NCBI GenBank assembly: GCA_006384855.1
Contig: VCJN01000418.1
Coordinates: 1 to 64,000, forward strand
From: Tetraselmis striata
Taxonomy: Eukaryota; Chlorophyta; Chlorodendrophyceae; Chlorodendrales; Chlorodendraceae
Direction of reading: 5' to 3'
Length of the DNA: 64,000 nucleotides
Shown: positions 55,861-64,000 of the stretch, one piece after another
How the letters are laid out: each line of letters starts with the position of its first letter
Numbering within the stretch: the stretch's first letter is position 1
The notes under the pieces: model-generated
What the model saw: the letters and a program-made list of their open reading frames with translations, nothing else
Databases searched by the model: none
What the model was told of the DNA's origin: nothing
Made by a program: the position numbers and the translations under genes

Positions 55861-55906
55861 TGCTGCGCCTCTGCCGCCATCAGTCTTGCGCCGGCGGGAT
55901 TCCACA

Positions 55907-55919
55907 GGATGAGGAGGGG
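55907..55919 (+). other. Polypurine tract of the copia element
   Basis: AGGATGAGGAGGGG lies directly before the 3' LTR, in the place where plus-strand DNA synthesis is primed in LTR elements. Confidence 0.8.
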
Positions 55920-56401
55920 TGTTGGACCCAGGGTACCCCGGTACCCTGAATCCGCTTTTTCTCTCTGTGAAATCCGCATTTTTCTGGCTGCCGTACCTGT
56001 GCCTAATTTGGACCTTATGGCAGCAGTACGGCACCAAAGCATGGCACCTAGGCATCTTTGCCAGTTGGCCTTCTTAGACGGAGAGGTGTTCGTTCTAAGT
56101 GACACCTAGTCGGCTGGTATAAATTGCCAGCCTCGGCTCCTTGTAATTCAGTCAACTGCTTTTCCAGAAATATTCCGACTCACCCTTTCTCTCTCGTGAC
56201 AGTGCCACTCAGCCATCACCACGGCGACAGCGACTACCTATCGTCCATCGCCCACGGCTCATAGCAGCCCTTTGCCTTTCCAGCTCGCACCTTGCTTGCT
56301 GGCACTCGACATGATTCGACGCGTGCACGCCGACTCTCGCCGACTCTCCCCCCATCAGTGACAGTGCCACTCAGCCATCACTTCGACAATCCCCTCCGAC
56401 A
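55920..56401 (+). repeat. 3' LTR of the copia element
   Basis: 482 bp, the same as 49073-49554 as far as I can compare. It is followed by the target duplication GAGTC at 56402-56406. Confidence 0.95.
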
Positions 56402-56665
56402 GAGTCTTCGGATCTCGTTTTGCAGCTAGCTAATGTACCATGTATGTATGAGATAATTATGCTATACATGTAACTAAGCGGCGCTTCGCGCCGGGGATTT
56501 GTGGAGGTGCCCCCACCTCTTGGGTTGAGCCTCGTGCGGGATGCGGGCCGCTTTCAGCCGGCTTGTAGTGTTGATCTTTCAGGTCTGCTCTTATTAGCGG
56601 TAGATATGATTATTTCAAGAGCAGTATTAATAGTACGCTTTACTAATTCAAATAAATATATATTA
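56402..56665. other. Spacer between the copia element and the telomere-like repeats
   Basis: Starts with the right GAGTC target duplication. The rest is unremarkable sequence that turns AT-rich towards the telomeric repeats. No gene is seen. Confidence 0.5.
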
Positions 56666-56799
56666 AGGTTTAGGGTTTTGGGTTTTAGGGTTTTAGGGTT
56701 TTAGGTTTGAAACCCTAAACCCTAAACCCAAACCCTTAAACCCTTAAACCCTTAAACCTTAAACCTAAAACCCTAAAACCCTAAACCCATAAAACCCTA
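56666..56799. repeat. Interstitial telomere-type repeats in head-to-head orientation
   Basis: From 56666 to about 56708 the strand reads GGTTTAGGGTTTTGGGTTTT-type G-rich repeats; from about 56709 to 56799 it reads CCCTAAACCCTAAACCC-type C-rich repeats. Units mix TTTAGGG, TTTTAGGG and TTTAAGGG forms, the types used by plants and chlorophyte algae. The G-rich strand runs into the C-rich strand, which is the arrangement expected when two chromosome ends are joined. The whole block could also fold as a hairpin. Confidence 0.85.
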
Positions 56800-56865
56800 T
56801 ATATTTTTACATAATAAAACTATTTTAATCAGATATAAAATCTATAATCTACAAGTCGCGTAAAA

Positions 56866-56978
56866 GCGGGCCGCTGACTACTGGTGTGCATTACAAAAAG
56901 GCAAGTAACACCGCCCACCGCTAAAAGCAGTACTGTATTAAAAGATCAGCACTGCAAGCTGCCTAAAAGCGGCCCGCA
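56866..56978 (+). repeat. Dispersed ~110-bp repeat, copy 1
   Basis: Shares TGTGNATTACAAAAAGG and GCTGCCTAAAAGCGGCCCGC with 61150-61262, at similar spacing, with divergent sequence between. The family is unknown; it may be the tail of a transposon. Confidence 0.5.
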
Positions 56979-57185
56979 TTCGCAGGAGGCCGAACCGGTC
57001 GGGCCGGTCGTCAGGTCTACGGGGCGGGCACGGCGCGAAACGCCAAGCCCGCCGCGTGTACCGGAACCGGACGCCGGACACCGTCGTTCGACCGTCGCCC
57101 GTCCGTCGACGGACGCCGGGCCCCGGGTAGGCGGACGCGGGGCTGTATATGAGTGACGTGAGGCGGCTACACCATAATACCTAGT

Positions 57186-57374
57186 AATGATCTAAACTAG
57201 TTTATGGGGTTTCCCTCCTTGCCTTAACCGCTTTTTAGCTACAAGTGCTGCTCAGTGGTACGGGAACTAGGCATCTTTTGTTGCGCCCTTTTTGGGTGCA
57301 GCACGAGTAGACATAAAAGCAGCCAGAACAGCTGAGCCTGCCATCTTCCAGTTTTCGCTGCGTTCCACGCAGCG
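57186..57374 (+). repeat. Split direct repeat A1
   Basis: 189 bp. It is repeated at 60082-60270 with only a couple of differences visible. Confidence 0.95.
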
Positions 57375-57533
57375 ATGTAAAAACTGTCTCGTAACCAGTT
57401 GCGAGCAAGGTCACCCCAGGTTGTTCAAGACCACACCCGGCTCGCCATCCGAGTGTGATAGTCTCGTCCGTACGTCCGTGCGTTACTATGGTCAGATGGA
57501 GAAGAACCCGTCGCTGAGCCGACGCTCAAGTCG

Positions 57534-58343
57534 TTGCAAGCAGATGTGCGTGCATTGGCTACGGCTGTAGCTCAATTGACGGCTCGTGAGCGTGTTGTTA
57601 ATGGAGAAGGGGCACATGGCTCTCGCTCCGGGCAGCGCATCGCGGGACAGCCGACAGGCAGCGGGGGAGCCGCAGAGCGCCCCGACTTGCTAGAGCTAGC
57701 CCAGAGCGGCCGTGTCGGAGCAAAATCCGTGAGTGCCGAGGATGACTACCTCGCGGTGCCAGAATTACTGCAGAGAGCAGAGTCTGGTTATGAGGCCGTT
57801 CGACCGGTCAGCCGAGTGCCTGGACTCTTTCCCTTGAGCACCGACCTAACGAACGAGTACCTCAAGCAGGATGACCGGCGTCTGCCGGCCCAGGAGGAGT
57901 ATTTGTGGATGTCGTGTTTCGGGGCCCACATGGCCGCGTTTTTCGTGGCTCTCGACGAGCTATTGCCCTACGTCCCTGCCACCAACCAGGACTTCACCCC
58001 CTACCTCGCGAGAGCTCGGAACCACGCCGAGGCCATCGACAAGGCGTTTCGGTTTCGTTTGGCCTTCATGCGGAAGCTAAATGAGGTCAAGCGTGTGCAC
58101 GGTGACCAAGGTGTTCTGGGTGTGCTGCGAGCCCAGCATTTTCAGCCTGCTTCGGAGCACCTGGGTTCTGCGATCTTTGGGGACCTCATGCGGGACTACG
58201 AGCGCCGTGTCTTCGAGGCGACCGTTGCCAGCAGCGCGAAAGCAACCGCTACTGCTCGAGTGGTGGCTGCAGCTGCCGGTCGCGGGCGTGGGCGAGGACG
58301 TGGGGGTGGACGTGGGCGTGGCCGCGAAGGTGAGCACGATTGA
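57534..58343 (+). mobile_element. gag-like frame of the tyrosine-recombinase element
   Basis: About 269 residues. The central part (RVPGLFPLSTDLTNEYLKQ, then EEYLWMSCFGAHMAAFFVAL) resembles the putative gag of DIRS-like elements. The C-terminus is a GRGRGRGGGRGRG tail suited to RNA binding. The family assignment is by resemblance and position. Confidence 0.5.
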
Positions 58344-58859
58344 CGGTGTGGGGCGCCTTTCGTCGGAGCTGCTGGAGCTTTGCGAGGCCACCTTTCGGTG
58401 ACCGCCGCAAGACGCACCCTTGCAGCTCAACGGCGAGATGAGCGCCCCGTGTTAGGGCCTGACCCCCCCACTTTACAGACTTCCTTTAGACCTTCCTCGG
58501 TGCGGCGCTTCTCACAGCTACAACCGAGTGCGGCTCAACCATCCGCACACTTGCACATGGCGGCTCAACTAACCGCCTCCCGTACCATTCCACCACTGCG
58601 TCTGTCGGTTGTTACATTACGTGTTACAACTGGTTCGCAACGACCAAGTTTCGCGCGAGTACGTTACGCGCGAGACAGGCGCTACGAGCGCGAAGGGCGC
58701 GCAGGGCGGCCCTCTTACCTGAACCTAGCCCCGCAAACCCGTACCGATGCTACTGCAAACCCGTCCAACAGCTACCGGCCAACCGCCGGGAACCTAGCTG
58801 CTGCTGCCGAGTACTTTGCGAACAGTAGTCGTACCGGTGGAACTCTGTCAGTAAAACGA

Positions 58860-59885
58860 CGCACTTACGTAATTGACGAGCCCGAAGCTGTCGCTCCCTG
58901 GGCTGCTTCATTGCGAGCTCGGCTGCAGGACGCGTTCGGCTCAGACGAGCTGGGCCAGCGGACGCTCGACCTACTCTCCAGTTCCCTCAGCGCTCAGACA
59001 CTCAAGAGCTATGCCGGCCGGCTGTCTCAGTTCGCGGAGTTCTGCCACGACTCCGAGAACATCAGCCCGCTGGAGGCGACTACTGCGACTGTCGTTCGGT
59101 ACGTTGCCTGGATCGGCGAGCGGGGGCACATCGCCGCTAAGTCACTGCAACCTTACCTGTCTGCGATCAACACGTTCTTCGAGCTGCACAACCTCGACCC
59201 AATCGCCAAGGACAGCCTGCACTTAACTTCAGCAAGACGTGGGCTGATGCTGCGTCAGCGCCGACTGGACGCTGCCCCTTTGCGTGTCCCTCTGCCTGCG
59301 GATGTGGCTTACCGCTTCGTCACAAAGGCCGAGCTGATTGTGTCTGCTCCCTACCCAGAGTACCACCACAACTTCCGGGCCCTCCTGGCCTCGGTTGTCA
59401 ACTTTATGTTCTTTGCAGGGGCCTTACTGGCGTGTCCTGTCGAGTGCAAGACGTGCATGTCGACGACTACAACATCACCCTGCAAGTGTACCGCGAGAAG
59501 GGTCGCGCTGGCCGACGGGGACCCGACGACCTGCGCGTACTTCTCCTTTCGGTGTCCGAGCACCCTCGAGTGGCACGTCTCTTGCACCACTTCATCGACA
59601 ACGTCCAATCTGTCCCCCTGGTTACTGTTGGCTTGGCTACATCAAACTTCTGGGTTGTCACTGCGGCCGAGCAGTCAAAACCTTGGATTGCGGCTACAAT
59701 GTCAGACTGGCTGTCTGCAGCCATCAGTCTAGTCAACGCTGCCCCCCCTGCTGGCACTTCCTGGACTTCACACAGTCTTCGCAAGGGCGCAGCTTCTGCA
59801 GCTAACGCCATCGGAGTGCCATTGTCCCACATTCGCTAGCAAGGCGGTTGGGCCACTAACTCTGACGTCGTTCTGGACTACATCG
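58860..59885 (+). mobile_element. Tyrosine recombinase region
   Basis: The N-terminal core-binding part is clear (TLKSYAGRLSQFAEFCHD, VRYVAWIGERGHIAAKSLQ, PYLSAINTFFELHNL). The catalytic part shows the HSLRKGAASAANAIGVPLSH box and a later QGGWATNSDVVLDYID segment, typical of DIRS/Ngaro/Crypton recombinases, which insert circular DNA without target duplication. Read as a fossil; it is not intact. Confidence 0.75.
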
Positions 59886-60057
59886 ACCCCAACGTTCTTT
59901 TTTCACCTGGCGCATGGTTCTTCTTTGGACACATCGCCCCCCTCCGCCACTTCCAAGTCCAACAGAACTCCGCAGCGGTGGCCTTCCCAGTGCCTCCTTC
60001 ATGACTTGGCGTTACCTCTTCTCCGTCAATCCACCGCTCTCTCCGTTCGCTCACGAC

Positions 60058-60389
60058 TGGCAAAACCAGACTCAACTTTGAAATGATCTAAACTAGTTTA
60101 TGGGGTTTCCCTCCTTGCCCTAACCGCTTTTTAGCTACAAGTGCTGCTCAGTGGTACGGGAACTAGGCATCTTTTGTTGCGCCCTTTTTGGGTGCAGCAC
60201 GAGTAGACATAAAAGCAGCCAAAACAGCTGAGCCTGCCATCTTCCAGTTTTCGCTGCGTTCCACGCAGCGCCCCCCCTGACTCCGTTTCCCCTCCACGCT
60301 TTCGCTAAACCATCCTGCCAATTTCGGCTCTTGACCGTGTAAAACAGCCTGCGCGACATTTTTGGCAAAACCAGACTCAACTTTGAAAT
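60058..60389 (+). repeat. Split direct repeats B1, A2 and B2
   Basis: B1 (60058-60084) and B2 (60363-60389) share TGGCAAAACCAGACTCAACT followed by TTGAAAT. A2 (60082-60270) matches A1. The region 60271-60362 between A2 and B2 is unique. Confidence 0.9.
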
Positions 60390-60514
60390 CCTTAATCAGC
60401 AGTAAAAACGCGCTGCGGTACTGCGTTATTTTGGCGTATCAGACGAATATCAAGCGTGTCTGGGCTAGAATACACGCGGGTCCATTCAGAAACAAGCCGT
60501 ACTCTTACCTTTAC

Positions 60515-60840
60515 CTTCGAAATCAAACGACCTAATACCGAACGTATCACGGTTCATTCACGAATACGCAGCACACGCGGACGGAGGAGGACATTCGTGA
60601 TTTTTGCAATATGTTTCCGGTATAATTCACGATAGATTCGTCTTTGTTGCGGGATTTTGACTGGCTGAGGTAAGAGCGCCTAGAAATCAAACGAGCAAGT
60701 ATCGAACGTATGACGGTTTCATTCACGAAGACGCAGCACACGCGGAGGAGGAGGAGGAGGAGGAGGAGGAGGACGCCTCAAATTTCGTAATAACACCGCG
60801 GTGATACCGGTATCGCTTCGCTCATATTGCGGGAGATTTC
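60515..60840. repeat. Imperfect tandem duplication of ~165 bp plus (GGA)n
   Basis: 60519-60680 and 60685-60845 share GAAATCAAACGA, GAACGTATCACGGTTTCATT-like, CACGAANACGCAGCACACGC and a following GGAGGA run, the second copy expanded to about ten GGA units (60743-60772). No coding function is seen. Confidence 0.65.
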
Positions 60841-60865
60841 GGATCGCCGCCTCCGTTTTCTCCGC

Positions 60866-61135
60866 TCAACCCAAGAGGTAGGGGAATTTAGGAAGCGGAA
60901 GCGGCCAGTCCTTGCGGACCTTGCTGACCAGGGGACCGACCGCCATAGCCGCCAGGCCATGGTCGTGGAAGAACCCGTTGACCGCGGACAGGTAGGGGTG
61001 CAGGCTTGTGGCCTTGATGGCCCCCAAGTAGCCGAGGTAGGTGACGTACCAAGCTTGGATCAACCGCCAAGGGGGGGGGGGGGGGGGGGGCTGCTCCTCG
61101 TCGCCGAAGCGAAAGTACCGTGCGTAGTGCTGAAT
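60866..61135 (-). pseudogene. Fragment of a second tyrosine recombinase (core-binding domain)
   Basis: On the minus strand the frame reads HYARYFRFGDEEQ, then after a poly-C tract AWYVTYLGYLGAIKATSLH and PYLSAVNGFFHDHGL. This matches the core-binding domain of the recombinase in the neighbouring element (PYLSAINTFFELHNL), though it is too different to be a recent copy. The catalytic domain is not seen. It is probably an old remnant of a Crypton/DIRS-like element. Confidence 0.6.
61071..61090. repeat. Poly-G tract
   Basis: A run of about 20 G inside the recombinase remnant, one of some eighteen long C/G homopolymers in the window. Confidence 0.95.
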
Positions 61136-61149
61136 CGTCGAGGCCGTAG

Positions 61150-61262
61150 GTGTCCGCGGTGGTACAAGTGTGAATTACAAAAAGGAGAGAAACAAATCCA
61201 CCTACTGCTTAAAGTACTAATAGAATATCAACACATCAGGCTGCCTAAAAGCGGCCCGCATC
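61150..61262 (+). repeat. Dispersed ~110-bp repeat, copy 2
   Basis: Partner of 56866-56978, sharing GAATTACAAAAAGG near its left end and GGCTGCCTAAAAGCGGCCCGC at its right end. Confidence 0.5.
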
Positions 61263-61429
61263 CTGCATGAGGCGGGATGGATGAGTGATGCGCACGCGGT
61301 TCAGAGTCCGGGCCACGCATGCACGTGTGTGTGTGTGTGGGTGATCCTCGGACGTGCTGTGCAGCTTCAGGAACGGGATGGCAGACGAATCTACACCGTC
61401 TGATGAGGCAGCGAGCGCGCTCTCGAGCG

Positions 61430-63190
61430 GCCACCAAGCTCAGGACCCCGAGGAAATCTCTTGGTGCATGGCCTCCTGGTGAGCCCGGGCGGTGCACCGA
61501 GTGCCCCGCGATGAGAGGGCACCCCGATCCGCAGCCAAGCATGCGATACCGCGCATTGTGCGGCGCACCCCCTTGCTCACCTCACCCACTGTGTCGAAGA
61601 CCATGCCCGTGTACTCCGACACGTCCTGGATGTCTCGAAGAGGACCCTTCTGTCCGGGCTCCGTGTTGTGCCGCACCGCATCCCGCGCTGCCAACCCTGT
61701 TGTATGTCGCCCAACAGAGAGCGCTCAAACCGATCCATAGCTGTGGACCGGGGCACTGCAATGTACTTGACCCCGTACCGCATAGTCTTGAACTCCATCA
61801 GCGTGGACTTCAAGCTCCGGGGATCATATATAGCACCCGGTCACGACGTTGAACGCCGGAAGGGAGAGCTCTGCGTCCGGCACCAGGTCCTTGAGTTCAT
61901 CCCTGGGTACAGTGTTGCCTAGAGGCACTGTCTGCTGGAACAAGTCATCCACCTCCCGCCGTACAGCGATACCTAGGTCGTGAACACAGTGATCACGGAA
62001 GGCATCTGCGATAGCGTCGTGTTGTACACGCCAGTGAGCGTCTCCAGGCGCCGGCAGAATCATGAGCGCGTCGCCGTATAGGTCAACAGTGACGGGGTTG
62101 TGCTCCGTCGGGGCTGAATGATCTGGCTCCCAACCACCGGGGCCAAGCACGGGCTAGGCACAAAGTACTCGGCAGCGACCTCTCGCAGCTCATGCGGAGT
62201 CATGACCGTCCGCGCGGTGGGGATGGCCACTGTCCACATGCCTGACGCCGTGTCGAGCTGGTTGAACAAGATCCCTTCTCTACATGTGACAGGGAGAGCG
62301 CACACCTCATTTCGAAGCCAGGAGTTGTTGGCCTGGTCTAGAAGTGCCGTCAGCTCCTTTTGCGAACCCGACGCAACCTCCACTTCCCGCTCCATCACGC
62401 GCGCATCTGCGTCGCCGCGATGGCCAGCAGTAGCCGCTTGGAGGCGGCCCCACGCCTCGCGCATCTCCGCGGCGTAGCTGTCCGACCCATGAGCATCGTT
62501 GAGGAAGTGGTCATACCGGCGGGCGGAAGAAGTTGCGTTGAAGCTGCCTCGGCCAAGTACGGACCCGAGCTGTGGGTCAAAGAAACCAGGGGTGGGGGTG
62601 TTGGTGCCGGAGTTGCTAGTCAGGAACATTAGGAGGATGGCGTTCATGCAGCCGATGAAGGCGGCATCACGAACGGTAGCCATGCGGCGGATGCCAGCTC
62701 CCTTCAACCGAGTGGGGAGGTGAAGCCTGTTGCGCGCCCTGGCCACTGCATCCTCGCTCAAGGTAGCCACCTCCGCTGCCATGGGGTCGGGGTCGTGCAA
62801 AAGCTCCGCCAGGAAATCGGTGACCCCCGGTTTGGTGTCGGTGCCGTACGTGGAGGGATCAAAAGAAACCAGCTCCCTTCAACCGAGTGGGGAGGTGAAG
62901 ACTGTTGCGCGCCCTGGCCACTGTTTCCTTGCTCAAGGTAGCCACCTCCGCTGCCATGGGGTCGGGGTCGTGCAAAAGCTCCGCCAGGAAATCGGTGACC
63001 ACCGGATTGGTGTCGGTGCCGTACGTGGAGGGATCAAAAGAAACCGCTAGCACCCGCTCGACCGCCGCGAGGACGGTGGCATCCACCGCCTCCGCAAAGG
63101 CCTCCACCTCGGACGGAAGGCAATTGCGGAGCCAATATCCCGCCTCGTGTTGCATGCAATGCTTGAGCAGGGCCCATGCGTGGTGATGCA
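61430..63190 (-). mobile_element. LINE-like remnant: region downstream of the reverse transcriptase
   Basis: Minus-strand frames read QHEAGYWLRNCLPSEVEAFA, ARARNRLHLPTRLKGAGIRR, AAFIGCMNAILL, then HWRVQHDAIADAFRDHC...IAVRREVDDLF and TLMEFKTMRYGVKYIA. This order (the 'LPTRLKGAG' segment after the fingers/thumb, then an endonuclease-like end) is what follows the reverse transcriptase in many protist and algal LINE-like elements, as I remember them. Several frame changes and an internal 175-bp tandem duplication show it is decayed. The reverse transcriptase core itself is not in the window. Confidence 0.5.
62696..63045. repeat. 175-bp tandem duplication
   Basis: 62696-62870 and 62871-63045 are consecutive copies differing at only a few bases (for example GCATCC versus GTTTCC). 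The duplication lies within the LINE remnant. Confidence 0.95.
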
Positions 63191-63211
63191 GGGCGTGGGT
63201 GTACCGACGTG

Positions 63212-64000
63212 TTAGGGTTGCGCCTAGCGACTACCCTAATACCACCTGCGACGTTTTATGGCCAAGTAATCTTACTGTTGTACTGCTGATATTTCAGCAC
63301 GCGTATTATGTACTGGTACGGCCACAACCAGGCGCCAGTAATAAATATTCCTTGTAACATAAATACAGTACGCGCTACAACTCCTAATCATCAGGATAGC
63401 GCTACTAGCTGCCTGTCCGCGGTGCCCAGTTGGACCGCTATAGGATAAATATCCAATGCCACCAGCATGTTGTAAGAGATTACACTCAGCAACCAACTCA
63501 ATTCGCCAAACGCTACGAGTAAGAGTCTTGTTTCACTAAGTACTGCCACGAGTACTTACACTGGTGTCGGCTTCTTGTTACGATCCATCTCCACCTGCCG
63601 ACCCACCGCGACCTGCTCTCGCACACACGACGATACATTCGCGATTTCGCTGGTCCTGCCGACCCTTGGTAACGATGATGTACCCTTCAACCCTTATCCG
63701 AGTCGCATGTCGCCATGGCATCGCACCGGAGCGCCCGTCAAGCCGGTTACCCTCCCGGTGGTCCACCCGCCGAGCAGTCTGAGTCAAATTGTCGAGAAGA
63801 AGATGCTGGAAGCCCGCGTTGTGGCGCCAACCCAAAACATCTCTCACAAGCTCGCCGACGTTCATGACTTCCCGGCACTCAAGGCCTTTCCGGAGAACTA
63901 TACGCGCGACACAGCAAGGCCCCGTCGGAGACTACGCGCGTGACATCGGCGCCATGCCGAGCGACCCCAAGATAGCTACTTGCTGCGTCGACTTGCAGCG
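63212..64000 (+). mobile_element. 5' end of an LTR retrotransposon running off the window
   Basis: A 5' LTR (63212-63560, TGTTAGGGTT...CTTACA) is followed after one base by TGGTGTCGGCTTCTTG (from 63562), a likely tRNA primer-binding site because it begins with TGG. A frame from about 63575 to 63943 could be the start of gag. The TGTTAGGGTT start matches the LTR of the gypsy fossil at 1417, so a related gypsy family is likely. Intactness cannot be judged from this part. Confidence 0.65.
63562..63579 (+). other. Probable primer-binding site
   Basis: TGGTGTCGGCTTCTTGTT sits one base after the LTR end, where the 3' end of a tRNA (…CCA) would pair to start minus-strand synthesis. Confidence 0.6.

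Larger units (their letters stand above)
49073..56401 (+). mobile_element. Ty1/copia LTR retrotransposon carrying a C5 DNA methyltransferase domain
   Basis: Complete from LTR to LTR (7,329 bp), flanked by GAGTC target duplications. The two 482-bp LTRs look identical by eye, so the insertion is very recent. Order of parts: LTR, gag with zinc knuckle, DNA cytosine-5 methyltransferase, protease, integrase, reverse transcriptase, RNase H, polypurine tract, LTR. Integrase before reverse transcriptase marks Ty1/copia. The coding region is spread over several frames and appears to have about three or four breaks, though some frame changes could be normal read-through for the family. Retroelement-borne DNA methyltransferases are known from dinoflagellates and charophyte algae; finding one here extends that pattern. 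Confidence 0.9.
57186..60389 (+). mobile_element. Tyrosine-recombinase retroelement (Ngaro/PAT/DIRS-like) with split direct repeats, no RT visible
   Basis: The left end is a 189-bp repeat A1 (57186-57374). The coding part is followed by B1 (60058-60084), A2 (60082-60270) and B2 (60363-60389), with A1 nearly equal to A2 and B1 equal to B2 over 27 bases. This A1...B1A2...B2 order is the known arrangement of Ngaro/PAT-type DIRS elements. The repeat ends with a hairpin CGCTGCGTTCCACGCAGCG. Inside are a gag-like frame (57534-58343, Arg/Gly-rich tail) and a tyrosine recombinase region (about 58860-59885). The recombinase region looks broken in about two places. A reverse transcriptase/RNase H between gag and recombinase, normal for the order, is not seen. 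Confidence 0.75.

Overview
The window looks like nuclear DNA of a green alga. Reasons: split genes with GT-AG introns, TTTAGGG/TTTTAGGG telomere-type repeats, a plastid-type FHA protein, and many classes of eukaryotic transposon. A large-genome prasinophyte-like lineage is my guess; the sequence does not prove it.

Layout. 0.3-1.9 kb: 3' end of a Ty3/gypsy chromovirus fossil. 3.3-3.5 kb: a tRNA-derived SINE, with a second copy at 15.75-16.01 kb on the other strand. 5.6-11.2 kb (-): a 13-exon FAD monooxygenase gene whose exon phases all agree. 11.75-15.64 kb: an element with inverted ends and arrays of an 18-bp palindrome, carrying a CHAT-like reading frame that runs in frame into a Ginger/KRBA2-type transposase tail. 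16.0-16.6 kb: LINE remnant. 18.3-40.2 kb (-): one giant gene of 7 exons. Its coding length is 21,112 nt, or 21,111 (7,036 aa) without one extra base near 24,008. It has a signal peptide, a head like those of phage/giant-virus tail-fibre proteins, and 29 tandem units of 204 or 200 aa. 43.5-44.5 kb: a minisatellite full of NotI sites. 45.3-47.5 kb (+): a coiled-coil gene of unknown function, convergent with a 5-exon FHA gene (47.8-48.85 kb, -). 49.07-56.40 kb: a very young Ty1/copia element (LTRs that look identical, perfect 5-bp target duplication) with a C5 DNA methyltransferase domain between gag and protease. 56.67-56.80 kb: head-to-head telomere repeats. 57.19-60.39 kb: a tyrosine-recombinase retroelement with split direct repeats and no visible reverse transcriptase. 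60.4-63.2 kb: recombinase and LINE remnants. 63.2 kb to the end: the 5' LTR, primer site and probable gag start of another LTR element.

Four host genes are well supported: the FAD monooxygenase, the giant repeat protein, the coiled-coil protein and the FHA protein. They are not an operon; most of the remaining sequence is mobile or repetitive. The two strongest leads are the methyltransferase-bearing copia element and the giant tail-fibre-like secreted protein.
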